Translations under genes and position numbers: made by a program
The notes under the pieces: generated by a model
Told to the model about the DNA's origin: nothing
Seen by the model: the letters and a program-made list of their open reading frames with translations, nothing else
Databases searched by the model: none
DNA from: Propionibacteriaceae bacterium
GTDB taxonomy: Bacteria; Actinomycetota; Actinomycetes; Propionibacteriales; Propionibacteriaceae
Direction of reading: 5' to 3'
Assembly (NCBI GenBank): GCA_031261455.1
Contig: JAISJP010000016.1
Location: 62,001 to 126,000 of the forward strand
Length of the DNA stretch: 64,000 bases
Part shown: positions 10,500-20,750 of the stretch, one piece after another
Layout of the letters: each line of letters begins with the position of its first letter
How positions within the stretch are numbered: position 1 is the stretch's first letter

Positions 10500-11267
10500 C
10501 TACCGCACCATCGTGAGGCCGCCGCAGATCGAGACCGTCTGGCCGTTGATGTAGCCGGCACCCTCGCTGGCGAGGAACGCGATCATCGGGCTGGTGTCCT
10601 CGTACGCGGTGCCCATGCGCCTGACCGGACTCATTGCGGAGACAGCAGCCAAGGCGGCCTTGCCCTGCTCGGACGTCTGGAACGAGTCTGCCGCAGTCAC
10701 CGGGCAGAAGACGTTGGTGACGATGCCGAACTGGCCCCACTCTTGGGCGGCGGTGCGGGTGAGCGACAGAATCGCGCCCTTCGCCATCGCGTAGCCCGCA
10801 AACCCGGCCTGTCCGCCGAGGCCAGCGCCCGATGCGCAGTTGACGATGCGGCCGTAGTGCTGGCCCTCCATGTAGGGGAAACACTTCTGCATCAGAAGCA
10901 TCGTTGCGATGGGGCCGCCCCGATAGAACAGCAACGCGTTCTCTTCGGTGGTGTCAATGATGTAGTGCTGCTCACCCAAGCCGCCCTGCGCGATGTTCGC
11001 CAGGATGTGCACCGTGCCGCCCTCGGCGATGGCCCGCGCGACCGCCGCGTCTAGGTCGTCGTCACTTGCCACATCGCACTGCTGCGGGATGATTGTTCCG
11101 GTGAAACCGCGGGCTGCCGCGTCGGACTTCAGCTCTTCCAGCTTGTCGAGCCGACGGGCGCACGCGATAACTGTCGCCCCCTCCTCGGCAAACCGTAGTG
11201 CTGCCCCGTAGCCCACTCCAGAACTGGCTCCGGTGAGGATCGCAATTCGTCCTTCCAAGATTCCCAT
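10500..11267 (-). CDS. SDR-family oxidoreductase
   Basis: ILTGASSGVGYGAALRFAEEGA; YAMAKGAILSLTRTAAQEW. Confidence 0.88.
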   Translation of the reverse strand: MGILEGRIAILTGASSGVGYGAALRFAEEGATVIACARRLDKLEELKSDAAARGFTGTIIPQQCDVASDDDLDAAVARAIAEGGTVHILANIAQGGLGEQHYIIDTTEENALLFYRGGPIATMLLMQKCFPYMEGQHYGRIVNCASGAGLGGQAGFAGYAMAKGAILSLTRTAAQEWGQFGIVTNVFCPVTAADSFQTSEQGKAALAAVSAMSPVRRMGTAYEDTSPMIAFLASEGAGYINGQTVSICGGLTMVR

Positions 11268-11385
11268 GATCGTGACCTTTCGTCGTCGTTGACCGGTGGT
11301 CCCCCATTTAGGGCACCGTAGTTTCATAATAGGGCGCTTGGTCATCACTTGTCAGTCAATAAACATCATTGGTTGCAACTTTGAC

Positions 11386-11415
11386 GTTCTCACTGGACTT
11401 GGCTTCAGTGAGAAC
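11386..11415. promoter_or_regulatory. Candidate TetR operator
   Basis: Perfect inverted repeat GTTCTCACTG-N10-CAGTGAGAAC between divergent SDR and tetR genes. Confidence 0.55.
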
Positions 11416-11562
11416 AGTGAGGACTACCGTTACTCTCGCAGCCGGTGAACGTTGGCCGAAGCTGGCAACCACGCACGGCCGTCAGTTACCGACCGAGTGG
11501 AGACAGGTTCCGTTCGGGACTCACACGACCGGTCGCCCGGCCCACTGTCGTATAGTTGGGCC

Positions 11563-12144
11563 ATGCCCGCTCCCAAAGGACGGCCTGCCAGGCCTGAGAC
11601 GCGCCAAGCGCTCATCGACTCGGCGACCGCCCTCATCAAGGAACTCGGCTACGACCAGGTCTCCGTCGACGCCATCGCCGAGAACGCCCACGCCAGCAAG
11701 CGAACCATCTATCGCTTGTGGGGATCCAAGGCTCGCCTGGTGGCCGACGCGGTGCGGACCGGAGCGCTGCCGCTCCCCCAAGTGCCCATCGCAGACACGC
11801 ACGACCTGCGCGCCGACCTGATCGAGTGGCTGGGTGTCAGCCTCGACTACGGCACCGACCCCCGCATGGCGTCCGTCTTCAGGGCCCTGATCGCCGAGCA
11901 GGCCACCGTCGCTGGCACCGACGCATCCATGACCAACATCGCCCTAGCCCCGACCGAGTTAGCCCTCGCCAATCGACTGGAGTCCGCCAAGACCCACGGC
12001 GAGATCCGCCCCGACACCAACATCGACGCGGTCGTAGACCTAATCATCGGCGCCCAAACCATGGGAACCCTCCAAGCCGCCCCCCTAACCATCCCCCGCA
12101 CCATCGGCTGGATCGACAGTCTGCTGCGCGGGATCGCGACGTAG
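11563..12144 (+). CDS. TetR/AcrR-family regulator
   Basis: ALIKELGYDQVSVDAIAENAHASKRTIYRLWGSKARLV HTH. Confidence 0.9.
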   Translation: MPAPKGRPARPETRQALIDSATALIKELGYDQVSVDAIAENAHASKRTIYRLWGSKARLVADAVRTGALPLPQVPIADTHDLRADLIEWLGVSLDYGTDPRMASVFRALIAEQATVAGTDASMTNIALAPTELALANRLESAKTHGEIRPDTNIDAVVDLIIGAQTMGTLQAAPLTIPRTIGWIDSLLRGIAT

Positions 12145-12181
12145 GGCCAGCACCATTGGGCACTCTTCAGTGGGCAACAAG

Positions 12182-12328
12182 GTGTCGAATGCGACCACTT
12201 ACACGTCCGAGAGCGTCAGGAGCAAGGAACCGAGTGTCCGGAAGTTGGCGCTCGTCGCTGGCTGTGTCGTGTTGGGTGTGATACTTGTGGCGGTCCTGTT
12301 CAACGTCGTCTCGACATTGCTGAACTGA
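12182..12328 (+). CDS. Small membrane protein (GTG start, absent from ORF track)
   Basis: VSNATTYTSESVRSKEPSVRKLALVAGCVVLGVILVAVLFNVVSTLLN with one TM helix. Confidence 0.4.
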   Translation: MSNATTYTSESVRSKEPSVRKLALVAGCVVLGVILVAVLFNVVSTLLN

Positions 12329-12487
12329 CGAGTCTCTGAATGCCCGCGTGGGACGACGAGCCTGCAACTGTGTAGGGTATCTAGCGGGGAGACCGAGGCC
12401 GGGCCGCGCGCTGGGTTGATGCCGGTCGTCTTGCCTCTCGGAGCGCTGGAAGGACGTGGGGAAGTGACCGACGTGGTGACCGAACCG

Positions 12488-12688
12488 ATGGACATTGAAT
12501 GCCCGACCTGTCACGGCGAGGGCTTCAAGATTGTGGACACCGTCGCTGGTCTGCTGCGTTGCGACTTCTGCCACAACCAGTGGATCGACTCCCGCTTCGC
12601 CGAGGGTCCCAGAGTCGAGCGGACGATGCGCGAGCACACCAGGAAGGGGCTCTTCAGCAAGGAACGCACCATTGAGACGCGCGAGTGA
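12488..12688 (+). CDS. Small zinc-ribbon protein
   Basis: CPTCHGEG...CDFCHNQW. Confidence 0.5.
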   Translation: MDIECPTCHGEGFKIVDTVAGLLRCDFCHNQWIDSRFAEGPRVERTMREHTRKGLFSKERTIETRE

Positions 12689-12921
12689 CCGGCACTTTCT
12701 CAAGTAACGGACGCGGCCGGTCTTTCTCGTCCTCCGAGACAGACACGACCGCAACCCCGACCAGCAGCGAGTTCCCTTTCACTGCGCGTTGGGTCCACGA
12801 GCCCGACAGTCCAACGCACCATCTTGGGATTGACAAGCCTCGCTCCACCGTCTTCTGGACTCCGCTTCGCACCGTGCTGCTGGTTATGGTGGTGCTGTTC
12901 CTGATCGCTAACCTGCGCTGA
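12685..12921 (+). CDS. Small C-terminal TM protein
   Basis: ATGA overlap with the upstream gene; hydrophobic C-terminus TVLLVMVVLFLIANLR. Confidence 0.45.
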   Translation: MTGTFSSNGRGRSFSSSETDTTATPTSSEFPFTARWVHEPDSPTHHLGIDKPRSTVFWTPLRTVLLVMVVLFLIANLR

Positions 12922-13123
12922 GTCTTGGCGGAGGCTAGGTGAGTGCAGCCCTGCCGAACGGTGATATCGGCTAACTCCTCTGTAACCGCGTCCGCTCTCA
13001 CTGCGTATTCGCACCGTGGTTGAAGAACCACGCCACTCGATGCGCCCAATTGTTGTCGGTGCCGACGGCTAGGCTTCTACTAGGAGACCTTCCCCATCAT
13101 CGAGCACAGAAGCGGAAGAGGCA

Positions 13124-14713
13124 ATGACGCAAGTTACGCAGGCGAGCGAGTCCCACGCCAAGGAGGCGCAGCGGGCAGAACTGCATCGCACCATTTGGCG
13201 CATCGCCAACGACCTGCGCGGGTCGGTTGATGGGTGGGACTTCAAGACGTATGTGCTGGGCATGTTGTTCTACCGTTTTGTCTCGGAGAATCTGGCCGCC
13301 TACCTGAACGAGCAGGAGCATCGCGCCGGGAATATGGGCTTTGACTACGCCCTTCTCAGCGACCGGGATGCGGACACCATCCGTGCCGAGGTGGTCAACG
13401 AGAAGGGTTTCTTCATCCTGCCGAGCGAATTGTTCGCCAATGTGCGCACTCGCGCCCGGGGTGATGAGAACCTGAACGAGACGTTGGAGCGGGTGTTCAA
13501 CAACATCGAGGCTTCGGCGGTCGGAGCGGACTCGGAGTCCAACCTGAAGGGCCTGTTTGACGATCTGGACGTCAATTCGTCCAAGCTGGGCCCGACGGTC
13601 GCCAAGCGCAACGAAAAGCTGACGCGACTGCTGGAGGCCATCGGCGACTTGGGCCTTGGTGACTTGCAAGACAGCACCATCGACACGTTTGGTGATGCCT
13701 ACGAGTATTTGATGACGATGTACGCCTCATCGGCCGGCAAGTCTGGTGGCGAGTTCTACACGCCGCAAGAGGTGTCAGAGTTGCTGGCGCGCATTGCGAC
13801 TGTCGGCAAAGCCAGCGTCAACAAGGTGTATGACCCGGCGTGCGGGTCGGGATCACTGCTGTTGAAGTTCGCCAAATTGTTGGGCAAGCAGAACGTGCGG
13901 CAGGGTTTCTTTGGTCAGGAAATCAACCTGACTACATACAACCTTGCGCGCATCAACATGTTCTTGCACGACATCAACTTTGCGGACTTCGACATTGCGC
14001 ACGGTGATACCCTGACCGACCCACAGCATTGGGACGAGGAGCCGTTCGAGGCAATCGTGTCCAATCCGCCGTACTCGATCCATTGGGATGGCGCGGACAA
14101 TCCACTGCTGATCGACGACGAGCGGTTCTCCCCCGCTGGCGTGCTTGCCCCCAAGTCGAAGGCCGACCTAGCGTTTGTGATGCACTGCCTGAGCTGGTTG
14201 GCCACCAACGGCACAGCCGCCATCGTCAGCTTCCCCGGCGTCATGTATCGCGGCGGCGCGGAAGAGAAGATCCGCAAGTATCTGGTGGACAACAACTTTG
14301 TGGACGCAGTGATCCAGTTGCCGCCCGACCTGTTCTTCGGCACCACCATCGCCACCTGCATCCTGGTGCTCAAGAAGTCGAAGTCGGACGCCTCGGTTTT
14401 GTTCATCGACGCCAGCGCCGAGTTCGCCCGTCAAGGCAACAAGAACAAGCTCACCGACGACAATGTCTCCCGCGTGCTGGCCGCCTTCATCACCCGCGTG
14501 CCCGAGGCGCACTTTACCGCCCTGGTAAGGAACGATGATCTGGGGGGCAACAGCTACAACCTGTCCGTCTCCAGTTACGTCGAAGCCGAAGACACCCGCG
14601 AGGCGGTAGACATCACGGCCCTGAACACTGAGATCGCCCGCATCGTGGCTCGTCAGGCCGAGTTGCGAGTCGCCATCGACGAGATCGTCGCCGATCTGGA
14701 GGGGGTCTCATGA
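13124..14713 (+). CDS. hsdM: Type I restriction-modification methyltransferase subunit
   Basis: GGEFYTPQEVSELL, VYDPACGSGSLLL, SNPPYS. Confidence 0.95.
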   Translation: MTQVTQASESHAKEAQRAELHRTIWRIANDLRGSVDGWDFKTYVLGMLFYRFVSENLAAYLNEQEHRAGNMGFDYALLSDRDADTIRAEVVNEKGFFILPSELFANVRTRARGDENLNETLERVFNNIEASAVGADSESNLKGLFDDLDVNSSKLGPTVAKRNEKLTRLLEAIGDLGLGDLQDSTIDTFGDAYEYLMTMYASSAGKSGGEFYTPQEVSELLARIATVGKASVNKVYDPACGSGSLLLKFAKLLGKQNVRQGFFGQEINLTTYNLARINMFLHDINFADFDIAHGDTLTDPQHWDEEPFEAIVSNPPYSIHWDGADNPLLIDDERFSPAGVLAPKSKADLAFVMHCLSWLATNGTAAIVSFPGVMYRGGAEEKIRKYLVDNNFVDAVIQLPPDLFFGTTIATCILVLKKSKSDASVLFIDASAEFARQGNKNKLTDDNVSRVLAAFITRVPEAHFTALVRNDDLGGNSYNLSVSSYVEAEDTREAVDITALNTEIARIVARQAELRVAIDEIVADLEGVS

Positions 14714-14755
14714 GCGCCGAATTGACACTATCGCGTTGCCAAAGGTGGTGTTGTG

Positions 14756-15787
14756 ATGCGAATTGAAGACTATTACACCGAGTCTCCGCAGTGGCACCAG
14801 TTGGTTGGTGAGATTCATGCGTTGCTGGAACGGGTAAGAATCAGCGAGGAGCAACACTCGGATGTGTTGCGGTTGCGCAAGATGAACCGCATCCTTTCCG
14901 TTCACTCGTCTACCGCAATTGAAGGCAACCGGTTGACGCTGAGCGAGGTCTCCGATGTCATCAATGATCGCCCGGTGTGGGGGCCACCGAAAGACATCTT
15001 GGAGGTACGTAACGCCTGGGCTGCCTATGACATGCTGCCCGAGCTTGATCCATGGTCAGTGCAGAGTCTCCTAGACGCTCACCGCAGACTCACCGACGGA
15101 CTCATTGACGAGTCTGGTGCCTTCCGCAGCGTGGCGGTGGCGGTTGTTCGTGGGGACGGTTTCGTGCTGCACCGTGGCGCCCCGGCTGCCGACGTTCCCG
15201 GTTTGGTTGCCGAACTGTTGCAAGCGGCTCAGGTTTCTGAGGTACATCCGCTGATTCTCTCGTCGGTAGTGCATTTCATGCTGGAGCATATTCACCCGTT
15301 CCGTGACGGCAACGGTCGTATCGGTCGCTTGTGGCAGACGCTCATTCTTGCGCAATGGAATCCAGAGTTTGCTTGGATGCCAGTTGAGACGATGGTGCAT
15401 CACAACCAGCCAAGTTACTATCGCGTACTCCAAGAGTCGCACTCTGGGGACGTTGTGGGTTGCGCTCCGTTCATCACTTTCATGCTTGGAGCCATTCGTG
15501 ACGCTCTCCAGCAGTATGTGGTGCTAGCAACAGAAACCACCGAAGATGACGCCGATGTCGGAGTAAATGTCGGAGTAAATGTCGGAGTTCGGGAACAAAT
15601 CCTGCAACACTTGAGCGTTGACCCGACGCTCTCCGCCCGCGAGCTGGCAACCCTGATCGGTAAGACTCCCCGCACCGTAGAGAGACACCTAGAAGCGCTG
15701 CGAAGCTCCGGCAAACTCCGCCGAGTGGGCTCCGACAAGACAGGCCACTGGGAGTTACTGACCGACCAGACAGGTGGCGAAGCATGA
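14756..15787 (+). CDS. Fic-family protein with C-terminal winged HTH
   Basis: HIHPFRDGNGRIGRLW Fic motif; C-terminal SARELATLIGKTPRTVERHLEAL. Confidence 0.92.
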   Translation: MRIEDYYTESPQWHQLVGEIHALLERVRISEEQHSDVLRLRKMNRILSVHSSTAIEGNRLTLSEVSDVINDRPVWGPPKDILEVRNAWAAYDMLPELDPWSVQSLLDAHRRLTDGLIDESGAFRSVAVAVVRGDGFVLHRGAPAADVPGLVAELLQAAQVSEVHPLILSSVVHFMLEHIHPFRDGNGRIGRLWQTLILAQWNPEFAWMPVETMVHHNQPSYYRVLQESHSGDVVGCAPFITFMLGAIRDALQQYVVLATETTEDDADVGVNVGVNVGVREQILQHLSVDPTLSARELATLIGKTPRTVERHLEALRSSGKLRRVGSDKTGHWELLTDQTGGEA

Positions 15788-16953
15788 GCCGCATCGACGA
15801 CATGATTGCCCGCCTCTGCCCCGATGGGGTCGAGTACAAGGCGCTGGGTGAAGTAGGTGAACTTGTTCGAGGCAACGGCCTGCAGAAGGCCGACTTCACT
15901 GAGACGGGCGTGGGTTGCATCCACTACGGCCAGATCTACACCTACTACGGCACTTGGACCACCACAACCAAGTCCTTTGTCTCACCCGAGCTGGCCGCGC
16001 GGCTTGTCAAGGTGAGCCCTGGCGACATTGTGATCACAAATACAAGCGAGAACGTCGAAGACGTATGCAAGGCTGTGGCTTGGTTGGGCGACAGCGAAAT
16101 TGTCACAGGTGGACATGCCACTGTTCTTCGTCACAGTCAAAACCCCAAGTACATTGCCTACTACCTACAAACCACCAGATTCTTCACTGAGAAGAAGAAG
16201 CACACCATGGGGACGAAGGTTAAGGAGGTTAAGTCCAGTGAACTAGCCAGTATCCGAATCCCGGTACCACCGCTTGAGGTGCAGCGGGAGATTGTGCGGA
16301 TTCTGGATAACTTCACCGAATTAGAAGCGGAGCTGGAAGCGGAGCTGGAAGCGGAGCTGGAAGCTCGCCGCCAGCAGTATGCCTACTACCGTGACCAGTT
16401 GCTCACATTCTCTGAATCCACACACACACACACCGATTTCAGGTGGGCCACGTTGAGCGAGGTGGCGAGGATTCGCAACGGCAAGGACTACAAGGCTCTA
16501 GGCGAGGGGAACATCCCTGTGTATGGCACTGGCGGCGTAATGACCTACGTGGATGCTTGCGCGTACGACAAGCCGTCTGTCCTCATCCCACGAAAGGGAT
16601 CACTAGACAAGCTTTACTACGTCGATACGCCTTTCTGGACTGTGGACACGATTTTCTTTACCGAGATTGAAAACGCAATGGTGCCTAAGTTCTTCTTCTA
16701 CTACCTACAAACACTCCATCTCGAGGAAATGAACCAAGCAGGGGGTGTGCCCAGCCTGACTCAGTCAATGCTAAATGCCCTTCCTGTGCCTGTACCGCCG
16801 CTCAACGAGCAGACGAGAATCGTCGGACTACTAGATAAGTTCAACGCACTGACCAATGACCTCAGCGTTGGTCTGCCGGCCGAGTTGGCTGCCCGCCGCG
16901 AGCAGTATGCCTACTATCGCGACAAGCTACTTACCTTCAAGGAGGCCGCATGA
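15784..16953 (+). CDS. hsdS: Type I restriction specificity subunit
   Basis: Two target-recognition halves each ending QYAYYRDxLLTF; ATGA overlap with fic. Confidence 0.93.
   Translation: MSRIDDMIARLCPDGVEYKALGEVGELVRGNGLQKADFTETGVGCIHYGQIYTYYGTWTTTTKSFVSPELAARLVKVSPGDIVITNTSENVEDVCKAVAWLGDSEIVTGGHATVLRHSQNPKYIAYYLQTTRFFTEKKKHTMGTKVKEVKSSELASIRIPVPPLEVQREIVRILDNFTELEAELEAELEAELEARRQQYAYYRDQLLTFSESTHTHTDFRWATLSEVARIRNGKDYKALGEGNIPVYGTGGVMTYVDACAYDKPSVLIPRKGSLDKLYYVDTPFWTVDTIFFTEIENAMVPKFFFYYLQTLHLEEMNQAGGVPSLTQSMLNALPVPVPPLNEQTRIVGLLDKFNALTNDLSVGLPAELAARREQYAYYRDKLLTFKEAA
16327..16362 (+). repeat. 3x GCGGAGCTGGAA (AELE) in the hsdS central linker
   Basis: Three exact in-frame 12-bp units. 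Confidence 0.95.
16419..16433 (+). repeat. (CA)7C dinucleotide tract inside hsdS
   Basis: CACACACACACACAC read directly. Confidence 0.95.
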
Positions 16954-19900
16954 GTGACGTAACAACCTACGGGATTGTGGCACAGTCGGCGGAGTCCACC
17001 GTGGTGGCGGAGTATGTGTCCGAGGTGGCGCGGGACGCGGGGTACCAGTCGGAGGCCGACCTGGAGGGGCAGTTCATTGAGTTGCTGCAGGAGCAGGCGT
17101 ATGAACGACTATCGCTCACGGTCGAGGAAGATCTGATCACCAACCTGCGTCGCCAGTTGGAGAAGTTGAATGCCATCGAGTTCAGCGACGGCGAGTGGGA
17201 GCGGTTCTTCACGCATGTGATTGCACCCGCGAATGAGGGGATCGTTGAGAAGACGCGCAAGATCCAGGAGGACTACGTCCAGACCCTGCGACGCGATGAT
17301 GGCACCACCAAGAATGTGCGGCTGATCGACAAGGACAACATCCACAACAATTCGTTGCAGGTAGTCAACCAGTATGAGACTGGCGCGGGCGCACGGGAGA
17401 ACCGCTACGACGTGACCATTCTGGTCAACGGGTTGCCGCTGGTGCATGTGGAGTTGAAGCGACGCGGCGTGGCGTTGAAGGAGGCGTTCAACCAGATTGA
17501 ACGCTATCAGCGGGACAGTTTTTGGGCCGGAGCCGGGCTGTTCCAGTGGGTGCAGATTTTCGTCATCTCTAACGGCACGCACACCAAGTACTACGCCAAC
17601 ACCACGCGCCTCAAGCACGTCAGCACGGATCGACGTGGGCCAAAAGTGGGGGATACGTTTGAGTTCACAATGTGGTGGGCGGACGCCAAGAACATGCCCA
17701 TCCAAGACCTTGTGGACTTCACCAAGACGTTCTTTGCCAAGCACACACTGCTGGCGGTGCTGACCCGCTACTGCGTCTTCAACTCCGAGAATGACCTGAT
17801 GGTAATGCGGCCCTACCAGATCGTCGCCACCGAGGCGATCCTGAAGCGCATCGAAGTGTCCAACAACTACCGGCACGACCCTGCGCGCAAGCCCGGCACG
17901 CTCGGTGCGGGCGGCTACATCTGGCACACCACCGGCTCCGGCAAGACGCTGACAAGCTTCAAGACCGCCCAGTTGGCCACGCGGCTCAACTACCTCGACA
18001 AGGTGTTGTTTGTGGTCGACCGGCAGGACCTCGACTTCAAGACCATGCGGGACTTCGAGCTGTACCAGAAGGATGCCGTCACCGGCTCCACGTCCACCGC
18101 AAAACTGCGCGAGGCGTTGGAGAACCCGGCAGCGCGCATCGTGGTGACCACCATCCAGAAACTGTCCGTCTTCATCGCCAAGAACCCCGGCCATGCGGTG
18201 TACGACCAGCACGTGGCCATCGTGTTTGACGAATGCCATCGCTCCCAGTTCGGCGACATGCACACCGCCATCACCCGCGCGTTCAAGAACTATCACCTGT
18301 TCGGGTTCACCGGCACGCCGATCTTCGCCACCAACGCCGGGCCTGGTGGCGGGCAACAGATGCGCACCACCCAGCAGGCGTTCGGCGACCGGCTCCACAC
18401 CTACACCATCGTCGACGCCATTCGCGACAAGACCGTGCTGGCATTCAAGATCGACTATGTGAGCACTGCGCGCGAGGCCGAGGAGGAGGACGGCGAGGGC
18501 GGTGCGGGTGCCGGTGGCAGCGGCAACACCTTGGTGTCCGACATTGATCGCGAGAAGGCGCTGCTGGACCCGCAACGGATCGCCGGTGTCACCCGCTACA
18601 TCATCGACCACTTCGACCAGAAGACGAAACGCGGCACCGTCTACCGGGTCAAGGGCGGCCACCGCAGCGGCTTCAACTCGATCCTAGCCACGGCATCCAT
18701 CGACGCGGCCAAAGCGTACTACGCCGAGTTTGCCCGGCAACAGCACAACCTGAAGGTCGGGTTGATCTACTCGTTTGCCGTCAACGAGGAGACTCCAGAG
18801 GGGCTGCTCGCCGAAGAGGACTTCGAGACCAGCGGCCTGGACGCGTCGTCTCGTGACTTTCTTGACGCCGCAATTGCTGACTACAACACCATGTTTGGGG
18901 CCTCGTTCGACACCGGTGCTGACAAGTTTGGCAGCTACCACAAGGACGTGTCCCGCCGCCTGGAGTCGCGCGAACTAGACCTGCTGATCGTCGTCAACAT
19001 GTTCCTGACAGGCTTCGACGCCAAGACGCTCAACACCTTGTGGGTGGACAAGAAGCTGCAACACCACGGCCTGATCCAGGCGTTCTCCCGCACCAACCGC
19101 ATCCTCAACTCGGTCAAGACGTTCGGCCAAATCGTCTGCTTCCGCAACCTGGAGAAGGCCACCAACGACGCCGTCGCGCTGTTCGGCGACAGTGAAGCGT
19201 CCGGCCTAGTGGTGCTGCGCCCCTACGACGAGTACTACAAAGAGTATCTGGCGCGCGTCACCGAACTGCTGTCCCTGTTCCCGCTGGGCATCCGCCCCGA
19301 CGACGAGAAGGGCTTCATCAACCTGTACGGCGCGATCCTGCGTCTGCGCAATATCCTGACGTCGTTCGACGAGTTCACCATCGACGAGTGGGGACTGAGC
19401 GAACGCCAACTGCAGGACTACCAGAGCCTCTATCTGGACCTCTGGGCGGAGCATCGCAAGATAACCGACGGCGACAAAGAAGACATCAACGATGACCTAG
19501 TCTTCGAGATCGAACTAGTGAAACAGGTAGCCATCGACCTGGCCGCGATCCTGGCGCTGGTGCAGACCTACCACGACAACAACTGCGCCGACAAGGAGAT
19601 CCCGGTCGCCATCTCCAAGTCGATAGACTCCAGCCCCGACCTCCGCAAGAAGAAAGACCTGATCGAGAAGTTCCTAGCCACGCTGGCCCCCGGTGCCGAC
19701 GTTGACGGCGCCTGGGCCGCCTTCATCGCCGAGGCTAAGGCCCGTGAACTGGCTGCAATCATCGAATCCGAGCGCCTGAACGCGGAAGCCACCCAGGAGT
19801 TCATGACCAACGCCCTGCGAGACGGCTCCCTCCCCACCACCGGCACCGCCGTCATGCGCATCCTCCCACCCGTCTCCCGCTTCGCCGCCGACAACAGTCA

Positions 19901-19967
19901 CTCGCAAGTCAAAGCCCGCGTGATGGGCAAACTACGCACCTACTTCGATCGCTATTCGGAGGCCTGA
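16950..19967 (+). CDS. hsdR: Type I restriction endonuclease subunit R
   Basis: WHTTGSGKTLTSFKTAQL, VIVFDECHRSQFG, FTGTPIF; ATGA overlap with hsdS. Confidence 0.95.
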   Translation: MSDVTTYGIVAQSAESTVVAEYVSEVARDAGYQSEADLEGQFIELLQEQAYERLSLTVEEDLITNLRRQLEKLNAIEFSDGEWERFFTHVIAPANEGIVEKTRKIQEDYVQTLRRDDGTTKNVRLIDKDNIHNNSLQVVNQYETGAGARENRYDVTILVNGLPLVHVELKRRGVALKEAFNQIERYQRDSFWAGAGLFQWVQIFVISNGTHTKYYANTTRLKHVSTDRRGPKVGDTFEFTMWWADAKNMPIQDLVDFTKTFFAKHTLLAVLTRYCVFNSENDLMVMRPYQIVATEAILKRIEVSNNYRHDPARKPGTLGAGGYIWHTTGSGKTLTSFKTAQLATRLNYLDKVLFVVDRQDLDFKTMRDFELYQKDAVTGSTSTAKLREALENPAARIVVTTIQKLSVFIAKNPGHAVYDQHVAIVFDECHRSQFGDMHTAITRAFKNYHLFGFTGTPIFATNAGPGGGQQMRTTQQAFGDRLHTYTIVDAIRDKTVLAFKIDYVSTAREAEEEDGEGGAGAGGSGNTLVSDIDREKALLDPQRIAGVTRYIIDHFDQKTKRGTVYRVKGGHRSGFNSILATASIDAAKAYYAEFARQQHNLKVGLIYSFAVNEETPEGLLAEEDFETSGLDASSRDFLDAAIADYNTMFGASFDTGADKFGSYHKDVSRRLESRELDLLIVVNMFLTGFDAKTLNTLWVDKKLQHHGLIQAFSRTNRILNSVKTFGQIVCFRNLEKATNDAVALFGDSEASGLVVLRPYDEYYKEYLARVTELLSLFPLGIRPDDEKGFINLYGAILRLRNILTSFDEFTIDEWGLSERQLQDYQSLYLDLWAEHRKITDGDKEDINDDLVFEIELVKQVAIDLAAILALVQTYHDNNCADKEIPVAISKSIDSSPDLRKKKDLIEKFLATLAPGADVDGAWAAFIAEAKARELAAIIESERLNAEATQEFMTNALRDGSLPTTGTAVMRILPPVSRFAADNSHSQVKARVMGKLRTYFDRYSEA

Positions 19968-20098
19968 GACGTGCTGTACTTTGAACGCTTGGGCGACAAC
20001 CTTTGCGTGCGAAGAGTATGAGAACTACTGCCAAAAGGCTACGACAAGCAATTTTGTTCGCGCACAGATTTGTCTGGGGCATTTGCTAGCTTGTCACT

Positions 20099-20728
20099 AT
20101 GAACAAAATAATTGGAATTGTTGTGGCACTGGTCGCATTCTTCGCGCTTGGGATCCTAGCCCCAGTGATCTTGAGTAGAACGCTCTTTATGTCGCTGATG
20201 ATGTCAAACGTGCTCACTTCGGCAACTGGACTGGCCATAGTACTGGCCCACCCCCCCTTGCCGCCATTCTCGAAGTCATCCATCTTCGCAAGTCACATCG
20301 TCTCCTTCTTCGCGAATGGGGCAAAAGTAGTCCTCTTCCTGGTGACTTCCTTGCTTGCGTGGGTAATTGCCAAACAACTGGATGTCGTCGTCCAAGACAA
20401 GAATCACATGCTGGCGCTCTTCAACGAGTGGGGCACTCTGCTGTTTGTGGTGCTGGTCTTTCTTGCATATTTCAAATGGTGCAGCCTGTCTGTCGATTTG
20501 GCGAGGCTTGGAAAGGCCGGTCGTGATGAAGCTCTGGAAGCGGTTTTCCAACGAATGGATCGTATTGTCGCTTCGGTATTTGGCGAAGGCGACTTATCCG
20601 CTTCCGGGACTCGCAAAGTATGTACTGTGATCTGCCGTTCCCTAATGAACGACTGGTGGTGGATCGTCTTTTCTTTCTACGCTACTCCTGTATGGATAGC
20701 CGCCATCACGCTGGTTTTGTTGGCATAG
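20099..20728 (+). CDS. Uncharacterised multi-TM protein
   Basis: Several hydrophobic helices; directly upstream of the GHKL gene. Confidence 0.6.
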   Translation: MNKIIGIVVALVAFFALGILAPVILSRTLFMSLMMSNVLTSATGLAIVLAHPPLPPFSKSSIFASHIVSFFANGAKVVLFLVTSLLAWVIAKQLDVVVQDKNHMLALFNEWGTLLFVVLVFLAYFKWCSLSVDLARLGKAGRDEALEAVFQRMDRIVASVFGEGDLSASGTRKVCTVICRSLMNDWWWIVFSFYATPVWIAAITLVLLA

Positions 20729-20750
20729 CAGGTACCAGTGCCTTGCAAAC

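Noticed and set aside
17109-18662. 517-aa minus-strand ORF
   Set aside because: Antisense shadow of hsdR in high-GC DNA; His/Val/Leu-rich composition without motif.
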